The notes beneath the pieces were generated by a model, which was not told the DNA's origin, searched no databases, and saw nothing but the letters and a program-made list of their open reading frames with translations. This document shows positions 36,230-44,052 of a DNA stretch of 64,000 nucleotides, one piece after another. Numbering within the stretch: position 1 is the first letter of the stretch; each line of letters opens with the position of its first letter. Source of the stretch: Clostridium sp. LS (GTDB taxonomy: Bacteria > Bacillota > Clostridia > Clostridiales > Clostridiaceae); NCBI RefSeq assembly GCF_002760435.1, contig NZ_AUUU01000046.1, forward strand, positions 62,001-126,000, written 5' to 3'. A program made the position numbers and the translations under genes.

Positions 36230-36271
36230 GTTTAAAGGGCTTTGAAGTTTAAACTTGCAAGCCCTTTAAAC
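36230..36271. repeat. Strong stem-loop between pilin-like genes and virB6-like gene
   Basis: GTTTAAAGGGCTT and AAGCCCTTTAAAC form a 13-bp perfect stem with a 16-base loop that itself contains AAGTTTAAACTT. No T run follows on either strand, so it is not a standard terminator. In the minus transcript it lies 7 nt after the DUF6133 stop and right before the next ribosome site. Confidence 0.8.
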
Positions 36272-36278
36272 GGTTTTA

Positions 36279-36509
36279 TTAGCCTTTAAAATTAAACATA
36301 TCCTTTATTCTTTGAGTTAATGTTGGTAAAACTGTATCTTTAAATAATAGATATAATCCACCAAGTACAAGTGCTCCTATTACTACTGACATTAGGATCT
36401 TTACTGCGGTATCAACAAAACCCTCACCACTTTTGCTCTTTAAGGCTTCCTTTACTGAATTCACCTTATTCATCGCTTTTAATTGCATTATTAATACTAA
36501 ATTTCTCAT
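36279..36509 (-). CDS. DUF6133 family pilin-like protein, copy 2
   Basis: 76 residues. A leader ending KSKSGEGFVDTAV precedes a long hydrophobic helix (MSVVIGALVLGGLYLLF) and a conserved TLTQRIKDMFNFKG tail typical of DUF6133. The KSG-hydrophobic junction could be cut by the prepilin peptidase encoded downstream. It differs from the neighbouring copy at only a few residues (LIM/LMM, LKA/LQA, SKS/NKS). The GGAGGTATTTATTA leader is the same in both. Confidence 0.8.
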   Translation of the reverse strand: MRNLVLIMQLKAMNKVNSVKEALKSKSGEGFVDTAVKILMSVVIGALVLGGLYLLFKDTVLPTLTQRIKDMFNFKG

Positions 36510-36560
36510 TAATAAATACCTCCACTTTTTATATTTTCTTTTTACTTTTTTTATAACTTT

Positions 36561-36791
36561 TTAGCCCTTGAAATTGAACATATCTTTTATTCTTTGAGTT
36601 AATGTAGGGAGAACTGTGTCCTTAAATAATAGATATAATCCACCAAGAACTAATGCTCCTATTACTACTGACATTAGAATCTTTACTGCGGTATCAACAA
36701 AGCCCTCACCGCTTTTGTTCTTTAAGGCTTCCTTTACTGAATTCACCTTATTCATTGCTTGTAATTGCATCATTAATACTAAATTTCTCAT
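36561..36791 (-). CDS. DUF6133 family pilin-like protein, copy 1
   Basis: 76 residues, almost identical to the copy at 36279 in both protein and DNA, including the ribosome site, giving a 282-bp tandem duplication. Like its twin it has a short basic leader, a hydrophobic helix and the TLTQRIKDMFNFKG tail. Its position right after the VirB2-like gene and its likely high expression suggest a structural subunit of the transfer pilus. Two near-identical copies could increase dosage or allow variation. Confidence 0.8.
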   Translation of the reverse strand: MRNLVLMMQLQAMNKVNSVKEALKNKSGEGFVDTAVKILMSVVIGALVLGGLYLLFKDTVLPTLTQRIKDMFNFKG

Positions 36792-36818
36792 TAATAAATA
36801 CCTCCACTTTTTTAAAAA

Positions 36819-37169
36819 TTATTTGTAATATCCAATTATTAAATTTAATGTAGCTGAAGCTATAACTGCACCTATGCAAGAAACTATAGCAACTACAATT
36901 CTGTTGTTCCACTTCTTCTGATCCATATCATCGGCAGCGCTACGTCTTATAAAGAAGTATATTATAAGCACTCCTGCTACTACTGGAGCAAATATCATAA
37001 GCCAAGTTGTTATGTCATTTATAAGTTTTTCTGTACCTTTTACAAGTTTGCTATTTTGTACATTATCATCGGCATAGACTGTATAGCTACTCATAAATAC
37101 GGCGTATAAAGTTAAAATTACTGCCCAAGCCTTTTCTTTTACTTTCCTTAATAAATTCTTAATCTTCAT
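36819..37169 (-). CDS. VirB2/TrbC-like pilin-type membrane protein
   Basis: About 116 residues from the ATG at 37169 with AGGAGAAC upstream. An N-terminal signal-like hydrophobic stretch (AWAVILTLYAVFMSSYTVYA) with an AxA end is followed by two more membrane helices (WLMIFAPVVAGVLIIYFFI and VAIVSCIGAVIASATLNLII) separated by a basic loop. The layout resembles VirB2/TrbC pilins. It overlaps virD4 by 11 nt. Confidence 0.65.
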   Translation of the reverse strand: MKIKNLLRKVKEKAWAVILTLYAVFMSSYTVYADDNVQNSKLVKGTEKLINDITTWLMIFAPVVAGVLIIYFFIRRSAADDMDQKKWNNRIVVAIVSCIGAVIASATLNLIIGYYK

Positions 37170-39339
37170 CGCTGTATAGTTCTCCTTTCTTTTCGCTTTC
37201 TTCATAAAAATATCCTGATTGGATTTTAGAAACCTGCATACGCATATCTCTTACTGATTGCTTTATTAATCCCATTTCCTCCTTTGCAGCATAGTAAAGC
37301 CATATTCCCCATAAGTCCATATCAGACATGGTTATGTTTCTTGATTTTCTTCTGTTTTGCCTTAGCTCCCTTACTTTTCTGTTATGTTCTTTATCTCCAA
37401 GTCCAAACATTTTATTAAACTCCCAAGCTGATAAATCTGGTGAATACATAATTACAGGGTTATTTCTTGAAGTAATTAAGCTGTAAGGTCTTGATATTAG
37501 CCTTATTTCATCTGCTGCAAGTAGTGCTCTATGGGTTAGATTAATACTTTGAGAGCTGGATGGAGTAGAAAATTTTGCTTGAGATGCACTTAAAGAATAA
37601 GTAGATACTGTATAGTTCCCAAGCTTTTTTGATATTTCCTCAAGAGTGTCAATATCGTCTGCCTGAAGATAAATCCAGTTTTCACAATTGCCTTTTATGG
37701 TCTTTGCCACCTCCTTTCCATACTTGTCATCAAGCTGTGCAAAACTCTGTAGAAATAAATTAAACCTGATTCCTCTGCCACCACCAACGGTTAGCTTATT
37801 AGAGAAATCAGGTATTGTAGCAAAATTTCCAAATTCATCAAGTAGAAAATTTACTCTGTTTTTTAGTCTTCCACCTCTTTCATCTGCACTTTTTACAAGT
37901 TCAATATAATGCTGTGATACAAATAAACTTGCCAATGTGTAATAAGTAGTCTTTTCATCTGGAAGTATTATAAATATAGCTCTCTTTTTACTGCCTGTTT
38001 CCTTAGGATTATAGTCACTTACATTAGTCATGGAATTGATTAAAGGATTAGTAAATAATCTTAGAGTTGTAAGAGCTGCAGTATAAAAACTTCCTCTAGT
38101 TTTGCTTGGTGCTACTTCTGAAATAGCAAGTAAAGCTTTAGCAGGATGGGAGGGATTTAGCTTTTTAACATATTCTATTATTGGCATAGTGTTACCAGTA
38201 GCCTTGCACATCTCACTAATAAAGTAGTAAACATTAGTCATATTCTGATATTTTCTGTTATTGTCATCTTTGTTGTCATAAACCACACTCATAATAGCAC
38301 TTGCAATTATAGAAGCTTCACCATCTGTCCATATCCTCTCACCCTTTGGTTCTCCTACAAGCTGTGAGGTTAAATCCCAAGTTGCATCAATAGCTTTAGC
38401 AACATCATTGTTATCTACTGCATCGATTATAGGCTGCAGGAAATTATACCTACTACTCTTTTCAGGATTTTTAAAATCTATTGCTATAACTTCATAGCCT
38501 AACCTTTCTAAAAAAGGATAGGTATATGCATACAATTCTCCCTTAGGATCACTTAATATCATACTTTCCCCTGCAAGTGCTATTGTACCTATGCTTTCAA
38601 GTACCACCGTTCTTGTTTTGCCTGAACGAGTAGCTCCAATACAAAGACTATGAACATCTTCTCCTATAAAATAAATCTTTTCACTTCCCTTATACTTTTT
38701 ACAACCTAAAACTATCCCACCCTGCGGTAAAAGAGCTTTGGTAAATTCACCTGAACGTTTTGAGGTTTCATCTTTGGATTTTCCTTGAATATTTCCTTTT
38801 TCTCCTTCCATGTTAAATTGTTCTTTATTCTCTGAGCATTTTTCTTGCTTCTTTTCCCCTTCATCTTCTCTTTCATTTCTTTCATTCCATCCTTTCTTTA
38901 TTTCTTTTAAATCATCATATCCTTGTTCTATTAATGCCTTTACCATGTTGTCATTTATATTTAGAGTAAAGCTATTAAAAGCTGAATCCTTCTCTTTTTC
39001 TGTAAGCCACTCTGCTGAGCCAAATTGTTTTTGTCCCGCTGGCACTGGAGTTGAAATTTTAGGTGTTATTTCTCTTAAATCACTTTGATAAGGCTTGTTG
39101 TTTGCTACATAGTAGAATATTGAAAATAAAGCTATAAACCCATCAAGACATAAAAAAAGCAATAAGTGTTCTCTACTTACCGCCATGCTATGGATACAAA
39201 TTATTAAACTTGGAATTTCTAAAACTATCATTTGCTTTGAAAGCAACTGATGAATTACTGTTGAAAAATAAAGGTTAAATAAAATGCCACTCACTAATAT
39301 AAGTAAGCTTATTAAAAGTTTTTTCTTTTTGGATTTCAT
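37159..39339 (-). CDS. VirD4-type coupling protein (TraG family)
   Basis: 726 residues with three N-terminal membrane segments, a charged linker near residues 130-200, Walker A GATRSGKTRTVV near residue 240 with LSDPKGELYAY after it, and Walker B NFLLDEFGNFATIPD near residue 500. The final 100 residues are basic. Coupling proteins bring the relaxase-DNA complex to the secretion channel, so this is one of the strongest marks of self-transfer. GGAGCAACACCATCA precedes the ATG. A terminator lies between it and the upstream cargo gene. Confidence 0.93.
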   Translation of the reverse strand: MKSKKKKLLISLLILVSGILFNLYFSTVIHQLLSKQMIVLEIPSLIICIHSMAVSREHLLLFLCLDGFIALFSIFYYVANNKPYQSDLREITPKISTPVPAGQKQFGSAEWLTEKEKDSAFNSFTLNINDNMVKALIEQGYDDLKEIKKGWNERNEREDEGEKKQEKCSENKEQFNMEGEKGNIQGKSKDETSKRSGEFTKALLPQGGIVLGCKKYKGSEKIYFIGEDVHSLCIGATRSGKTRTVVLESIGTIALAGESMILSDPKGELYAYTYPFLERLGYEVIAIDFKNPEKSSRYNFLQPIIDAVDNNDVAKAIDATWDLTSQLVGEPKGERIWTDGEASIIASAIMSVVYDNKDDNNRKYQNMTNVYYFISEMCKATGNTMPIIEYVKKLNPSHPAKALLAISEVAPSKTRGSFYTAALTTLRLFTNPLINSMTNVSDYNPKETGSKKRAIFIILPDEKTTYYTLASLFVSQHYIELVKSADERGGRLKNRVNFLLDEFGNFATIPDFSNKLTVGGGRGIRFNLFLQSFAQLDDKYGKEVAKTIKGNCENWIYLQADDIDTLEEISKKLGNYTVSTYSLSASQAKFSTPSSSQSINLTHRALLAADEIRLISRPYSLITSRNNPVIMYSPDLSAWEFNKMFGLGDKEHNRKVRELRQNRRKSRNITMSDMDLWGIWLYYAAKEEMGLIKQSVRDMRMQVSKIQSGYFYEESEKKGELYSDED

Positions 39340-39380
39340 TGATGGTGTTGCTCCTTTCTGAATTTAATTTTGGGAAAATG

Positions 39381-39413
39381 AAAAAGACCTACCTTCTCGG
39401 CAAGTCAAAAAAA
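39381..39413 (-). terminator. Intrinsic terminator upstream of virD4
   Basis: On the minus strand GACTTGCC and GGTAGGTC pair over eight bases (two G-U pairs) around a GAGAA loop, followed by five T residues. It would end transcripts from the ParB-like cargo gene 10 nt after its stop region. Confidence 0.65.
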
Positions 39414-39422
39414 TTTGTACAT

Positions 39423-39881
39423 TTATAATCTCCTTAGAAACTCATCATTCTTTTTAATAATGTCTTTTATTCTATATTTTATACTTTTTTTCTTCCAATA
39501 ACAAACTCGACACTGTCCATCATAATCTTGAACATATACATCTAGCTTAATATTAGCATTAGCAGCTGAACATAACCTATGCTGTCCATCAGTAATTGCA
39601 TAATGTCCACAAGAATTTCTTGTTATCCTTACTGGTGATAAATTATTTGTAACTCCTTTTTCTTTTAAAGAATGTGCTAATGATATGCAATACCTATAAT
39701 CACATTCTTTGCAATAAATTGAATTAGATTCATCTTTATATTTTTCTTGTTCAAACTGTATACTGCATTTTCCCTTACTTAATCTATAACAATCATATTT
39801 ACTTAAATTAAAAACAAAAGTTTTTCCCTTTGGATTAAAATTTCTAATAAGATTATATCCTGGATAATTGTCTTCTAACAT
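39423..39881 (-). CDS. ParB-fold (DGQHR) cysteine-rich protein
   Basis: About 152 residues from the ATG at 39881, preceded by AAGGGAG. The segment SPVRITRNSCGHYAITDGQH carries the DGQHR signature of the ParB/sulfiredoxin-like fold, and a basic tail follows. Eight or more cysteines occur, including CKECDYRYC and CRVCYWKKK, suggesting metal binding. It is unlike the element's ParB partition protein. It lies between a dead alkylation-repair gene and virD4, so it is likely cargo. Function unknown. Confidence 0.6.
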   Translation of the reverse strand: MLEDNYPGYNLIRNFNPKGKTFVFNLSKYDCYRLSKGKCSIQFEQEKYKDESNSIYCKECDYRYCISLAHSLKEKGVTNNLSPVRITRNSCGHYAITDGQHRLCSAANANIKLDVYVQDYDGQCRVCYWKKKSIKYRIKDIIKKNDEFLRRL

Positions 39882-39914
39882 AAAATCTCCCTTAAAAGTA
39901 AGTACTATTAACAT

Positions 39915-40559
39915 CTAAAGATACTTACTTGCCTCCCTAACACTTAGTGTAGATAATTTATTTTCTTTTAAAAAATTTCTGACCCATTCCTTATCAGTCT
40001 TTGAGTATTCTCTTAGTGACCATCCTATAGCTTTATTTATAAAAAATTCATCTGTGTTACAGTTACTAAGTATCGCTTTTCTTAATATATCAACATCTGT
40101 TTTATCTTTATATTGCAATTGAAAATCTATAGCTACCCTTTTTAATCAGATATTATCACAATCAATCCATTTTAATATTACAGATTCCTTTAATTGTGGA
40201 TACTCCAAACACATATAACCAACAATAGCATCAAGACAATCTGTACTATCCCACCATGAATTTGTTATAATAAGCTTCTCAATCCTGCTAATATCCTCTG
40301 GTACAAGTTGTTTTTTTTATAGCAAAATATAATCTAAAGCTAAATAATGAAATTCCCTTTCTGGCATATCATAGCACTTAAATATAAATTCCCAATCAAT
40401 AGATATATCTTTTTTATGTTGTTTAAGAAAATCCTTGCTTAACTTTGCTCTTTCATGCTTTGCTATACCAAGAAACTCAAATTTATTCTTCATATATGCA
40501 GCCATTTTTTTAGAATTTTCTTCATTTCTTGAAGCATAAAAAATTTCAAATATATTCAT
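39915..40559 (-). pseudogene. AlkD-like DNA alkylation repair gene with two nonsense codons
   Basis: A single reading frame runs from the ATG at 40559 to the stop at 39915 but is broken by TAA at 40317-40319 and TGA at 40146-40148. Conceptual translation across them continues in frame with AlkD-family HEAT-repeat features: YMKNKFEFLGIAKHERAKL, IITNSWWDSTDCLDA, FINKAIGWSLREYSK and a final VREASKYL. The TGA sits where family members have tryptophan (NI-W-LKRVA), so a single base change explains it. No frameshift is needed. Probably inactive cargo. Confidence 0.8.
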
Positions 40560-40627
40560 AACCTCACCCCTTATTCCATCAGTTTTCTATCTACCATAAC
40601 TAAATTATAGCATTATATATAATTTAT

Positions 40628-41584
40628 TTAAATTTCTTGGTAATTACTTTTTTCCCAATCTAATCCCCTTCCCTTAGCTTCCTCAATAGCTCTTTCCTTC
40701 CTTGCTTGTCCTTCAAGAGCTGTTAAAGGATAATGTCCTTGATTATAATTTGTATCTTCTTTAGATGACATTTTAATGGCAGATAATAAAAGTTCCATTT
40801 TTGCTTGAAGCTGTTTTTTAGTTGCTTGCTGTTCATTTAATTCAAAAGCTTTAAGAAGTGCTTCTTTAATAAATTGTTCTGGTGGATACAGCTTTCTATT
40901 TCTACATTTCTTACCGTTAGGAGTAGTAAAAGTAATATATTTTCTTTCATCACTCCAATCCACTTTATAACCTAGCTTCTCCATATTCTCAATAAATTCT
41001 TCCTTATTTCTGCTACACCATTTGCATTGCCTTACTGCTAAGAAAAGCTCATACTTCCAACTTTGTTCTTTATCTTTAGCCCTGTGTTCTCCTCTATTTT
41101 TATGATTTCCTTTAGCTCCATCAACAATGATAAGTCCATAATCTCTACATAGCCCATCAGAGTATTCTTTTAAGCTTTCTAATTGTTCTTTTGATAGCTG
41201 CCATTTCAGTCCTGTTGTGAAACTTACAGAATTAATAATAAAGTGATTATGCAAATGCTCTTTATCTGTATGAGTAGCATATACAACTTGGAAATCTTTA
41301 AAGTCTTCATGTTCTAAAAGCTTTTTCCCTATTTCATTTATTGCTTCTGGAGTAGCTTTATCATGTGGTGAAAAAGACTGTACAAAATGTATAAACTGCC
41401 TTCCAGTTTCTTTTTTATAGTTTTGCTTAGTCATTACAAATTCATTAAAAGCAGTATCTGGACTACAATCTTTTCCACCAACTAAATGTGGTTCAGTTTT
41501 AATAGGATTCTTTATATAGTTAATGGCTCTTTTCATTCCTTTATAGGTGTTATTTGAAGCATTAATAAATTCTATTACAGCCAT
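40628..41584 (-). CDS. Relaxase/mobilisation nuclease (MOBP-type)
   Basis: 318 residues. The relaxase domain shows an N-terminal NYIKNPIKT region, the HFVQSFSP strand, and the metal-binding HTDKEHLHNHFIINSV (three-histidine motif) near residue 105. The catalytic tyrosine is expected in the N-terminal 40 residues, where Y14 and Y23 are candidates. The C-terminal part is shorter than in many relatives but has no sign of truncation. It nicks oriT and stays attached to the transferred strand. MobC is encoded 9 nt upstream. Confidence 0.92.
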   Translation of the reverse strand: MAVIEFINASNNTYKGMKRAINYIKNPIKTEPHLVGGKDCSPDTAFNEFVMTKQNYKKETGRQFIHFVQSFSPHDKATPEAINEIGKKLLEHEDFKDFQVVYATHTDKEHLHNHFIINSVSFTTGLKWQLSKEQLESLKEYSDGLCRDYGLIIVDGAKGNHKNRGEHRAKDKEQSWKYELFLAVRQCKWCSRNKEEFIENMEKLGYKVDWSDERKYITFTTPNGKKCRNRKLYPPEQFIKEALLKAFELNEQQATKKQLQAKMELLLSAIKMSSKEDTNYNQGHYPLTALEGQARKERAIEEAKGRGLDWEKSNYQEI

Positions 41585-41593
41585 TTTCTCCCC

Positions 41594-41905
41594 TTACTTT
41601 TTATGTTTCCTTATAGAAACTAAATACTCCCATAAATCATTTAATAATTTATTTACTGATGTTATATCTGCACAGTTTATTTTCCCTTGATGACAAAGCC
41701 TTGTAAGTTGGTTAAGATTTGTACCTATCTTTGAAAGCTGGTGAGTAAAATCTTTTATTCCATCAATAACCACAATCTCTTTATTAAGTGCTGAAGCTAT
41801 AACATAATTACTAAAGGTCATATTAGCTTTCTTTGCTTTCTTTTTTATTTGCTCTACTTCATCTTCTGTCATTCTAATATTAGTTTGAACATTTCTTTTC
41901 CTCAT
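41594..41905 (-). CDS. MobC-like relaxosome protein
   Basis: 103 residues with an N-terminal ribbon-helix-helix (VQTNIRMTEDEVEQIKKKA) and the conserved C-terminal IGTNLNQLTRLCHQG segment of MobC/NikA proteins. It binds the transfer origin and helps the relaxase. The gene directly precedes the relaxase and follows the candidate oriT region. Confidence 0.88.
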   Translation of the reverse strand: MRKRNVQTNIRMTEDEVEQIKKKAKKANMTFSNYVIASALNKEIVVIDGIKDFTHQLSKIGTNLNQLTRLCHQGKINCADITSVNKLLNDLWEYLVSIRKHKK

Positions 41906-41929
41906 TCCTTCCCTTCTTTCTAATTTTTT

Positions 41930-42060
41930 TAAAAGGGGCTTGGGGATTTCCCCAACTTTTCACAAGCTATTGGCTATACCAATAGGAAGCTTGCCTTCAC
42001 CTCAAGCCCATGGCTTTCGCTCAGTCCTCTTGGATATTGAAAAAAGAACTCTTTACCTTT
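41930..42060. other. Candidate transfer origin (oriT) region
   Basis: The 155-bp gap upstream of mobC is richer in G+C than its surroundings and holds several inverted repeats: TTGGGGATTTCCCCAA at 41940-41955, TATTGG/CCAATA at 41968-41984, and AAGCC/GGCTT near 42003-42016. Gram-positive oriTs often sit right before mobC with this kind of structure. No nic site is identifiable by eye. Confidence 0.45.
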
Positions 42061-43050
42061 CTAAATACTAATATCCTCAAACTCAGTTGAGTAATCATTA
42101 CTTCCATACATAGCTTCATTTTCACTTATTTTTGTTACTTTCGACTCCTCATCTAAAGCTATTAAATCTTCATTAAAATCTTTTCCTTTAGGTTTATGCC
42201 TTACAATTTCATATCTATCTTTATATTTATTAAAAATTTGATTACATGCAAAATGCCCTGCCTCATCATTATCAAGACAGAGCATTATTTTATTTATATT
42301 AGGATTTTCTTTTAAGTAGTATTCAAGAGCCTTATCCCCAACTCCTCCAAGAGAAATACAGTGATTATCAAAGCTTCGTATATTATGTTTTTTTATCAAT
42401 GTAAGATAGCTCATTAAATCTATAGGAGCTTCAAATATACATACTGTATTATTATTTCCTTCCTTACAAAATGGATAGGTTTTATCTGAGTTTTTTACAT
42501 CACATCTAAAAGAATTACCTGTAGTATTAGTACTTCTTATACTTGCATATTTAGGATTGTTTTCCTTATCAAAGCCTACAAATACGCAGCTACCATGTGC
42601 ATTTTCATATAGCTTATGTTCTTTAACAAAATCTCTTACAATTTCACTATCAATGCCCCTTGAATTAATAAGATATGCAAAAATATGTTTAAAGGTAGTA
42701 TTTTTTTCTGGAAGAATAAATTCTCCTTTTGTTTCTTCTTCAATAACTTCTAGAGGTTTATATCGTACAATTTCATCTGTTTTTCCTATTAGAGTTTTTA
42801 CCGCATCTACCCAGGACTTATTCTCCATTTCCATTACAAACTGAATAGCTCCACCACCTTTATTCTGATAAAACCAATTCCATTTATGGCCATCACTATG
42901 AATATATAAACCTCCATAGCCTTCTATTTTAAAGGAACGAGAAGTAACTTGCTTTACTGGATATCCTGCACTTAAAGCATAGCTTATTATATTTACACTA
43001 TCAGCTTTAGATATTTCTTCATCAGTAAATCTTAGTTTTTCCATTGCCAT
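42061..43050 (-). CDS. DUF3991/TOPRIM primase-like protein
   Basis: 329 residues. The N-terminal domain contains a CHC2-like but cysteine-free segment with GGLYIHSDGHKWNWFY and FVMEMENKSW. A TOPRIM domain follows with IFEAPIDLMSY near residue 207 (catalytic glutamate) and LCLDNDEAG near residue 260 (acidic pair). Such proteins are taken to prime replication of the single strand after transfer. AGGAGGGAATAGTTC precedes the ATG. Confidence 0.85.
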   Translation of the reverse strand: MAMEKLRFTDEEISKADSVNIISYALSAGYPVKQVTSRSFKIEGYGGLYIHSDGHKWNWFYQNKGGGAIQFVMEMENKSWVDAVKTLIGKTDEIVRYKPLEVIEEETKGEFILPEKNTTFKHIFAYLINSRGIDSEIVRDFVKEHKLYENAHGSCVFVGFDKENNPKYASIRSTNTTGNSFRCDVKNSDKTYPFCKEGNNNTVCIFEAPIDLMSYLTLIKKHNIRSFDNHCISLGGVGDKALEYYLKENPNINKIMLCLDNDEAGHFACNQIFNKYKDRYEIVRHKPKGKDFNEDLIALDEESKVTKISENEAMYGSNDYSTEFEDISI

Positions 43051-43075
43051 GAACTATTCCCTCCTATAAATAAAG

Positions 43076-43792
43076 TTAAAGCTCCAATTCCTCGTCTAAC
43101 TGAGAATTGAAGCTTTGATTTTCTTCTAATATATTTTTATTTTCTATTTTTATTGGTTCATAGCTAGCTAATTCATTTATAGCTTGTGGCATATAACCTT
43201 TTTCAGCCATAGAACAAAAATTCACTCCTGCAACTATTATATGATCATGTATTTTTATATCTAAGGGATAAAATATATTTACAAGCTTTTGTGTTAATGC
43301 TTTATCTCCATTAGATGGGGAATTAGAACCTCCTGGATGATTATGTGCTAATATCATTGCTTTGCAATCACAAGCTAGAGCTTCTTTTAAAATGTCTCTT
43401 GGATAAATTACTGCTTGAGCTATATTCCCTTCTGACATTATTTTTGTCTGAATTATGTTGTTTCCATTATCTAAAAATGCCACCATAAATTTTTCTTTAT
43501 CCTTTATACCACTTAATAATGGAATAAAGTAATCAGCTGCTTCTTTAGGAGATGAAAACTTAATTTTGTTTTCACTTTCATGTACTTTAAGTAGGTTGTA
43601 AGAAGCTATAAATTCATTAAGCAGTCCTATTTTTTGAAGTTGCTTTTCATTTGGTTCTATAACTTTTGGATGCTCTAATATATTAAAAGGATTATTTTCT
43701 TTTGCATATTCTTGAATTTTCTTTATAGGAATACCTGTCAAATTGGTTAAACCTTTTAAAAAGTTATCAGTATAGGGCATATTCTTATCCAT
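43076..43792 (-). CDS. RadC-like JAB/MPN protein
   Basis: 238 residues. The C-terminal 130 residues hold the JAMM metal-binding pattern AHNHPGGSNSPSNGD near residue 150 with the preceding glutamate in FMVAFLDNGN-type strands. The N-terminal helical part is longer than in chromosomal RadC. RadC-like proteins are common on conjugative and phage DNA and their role is unsettled. The ATG directly abuts the stop of the small upstream gene. Confidence 0.85.
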   Translation of the reverse strand: MDKNMPYTDNFLKGLTNLTGIPIKKIQEYAKENNPFNILEHPKVIEPNEKQLQKIGLLNEFIASYNLLKVHESENKIKFSSPKEAADYFIPLLSGIKDKEKFMVAFLDNGNNIIQTKIMSEGNIAQAVIYPRDILKEALACDCKAMILAHNHPGGSNSPSNGDKALTQKLVNIFYPLDIKIHDHIIVAGVNFCSMAEKGYMPQAINELASYEPIKIENKNILEENQSFNSQLDEELEL

Positions 43793-44023
43793 TTACACCA
43801 CACCTCCCATATTTTCTATAATCATCCCTAAGCTTTCTAATTTTTCATAAGTATCATAAGGAAGATCCATTTTATCATAGTCTTTTAGAAAATTATCTAC
43901 TCCATAGTTTTCAATATACCCTGTTATTTTTTCTTCAGTGTCTATATCAAGTTCTAAAAGTTGTGCTATTAAAGAACTTATATATTTATAATTATCTCTG
44001 TTTATTCCTTTATTTTTATTCAC
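43793..44023 (-). CDS. Small acidic protein (76 aa), unknown
   Basis: GTG start after GGGTGAGGTAA. Helical, acidic sequence with LLELDIDTEEKITGYIENYG; no recognised motif. Located between the giant helicase gene and the RadC-like gene with no gap to the latter, so it is probably a real operon member. Confidence 0.55.
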   Translation of the reverse strand: MNKNKGINRDNYKYISSLIAQLLELDIDTEEKITGYIENYGVDNFLKDYDKMDLPYDTYEKLESLGMIIENMGGVV

Positions 44024-44052
44024 TTACCTCACCCAATCTTTTCAAAAATTTT

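Noticed and set aside
36230..36271. Intrinsic terminator
   Set aside because: Stem is strong but no T run follows on either strand.
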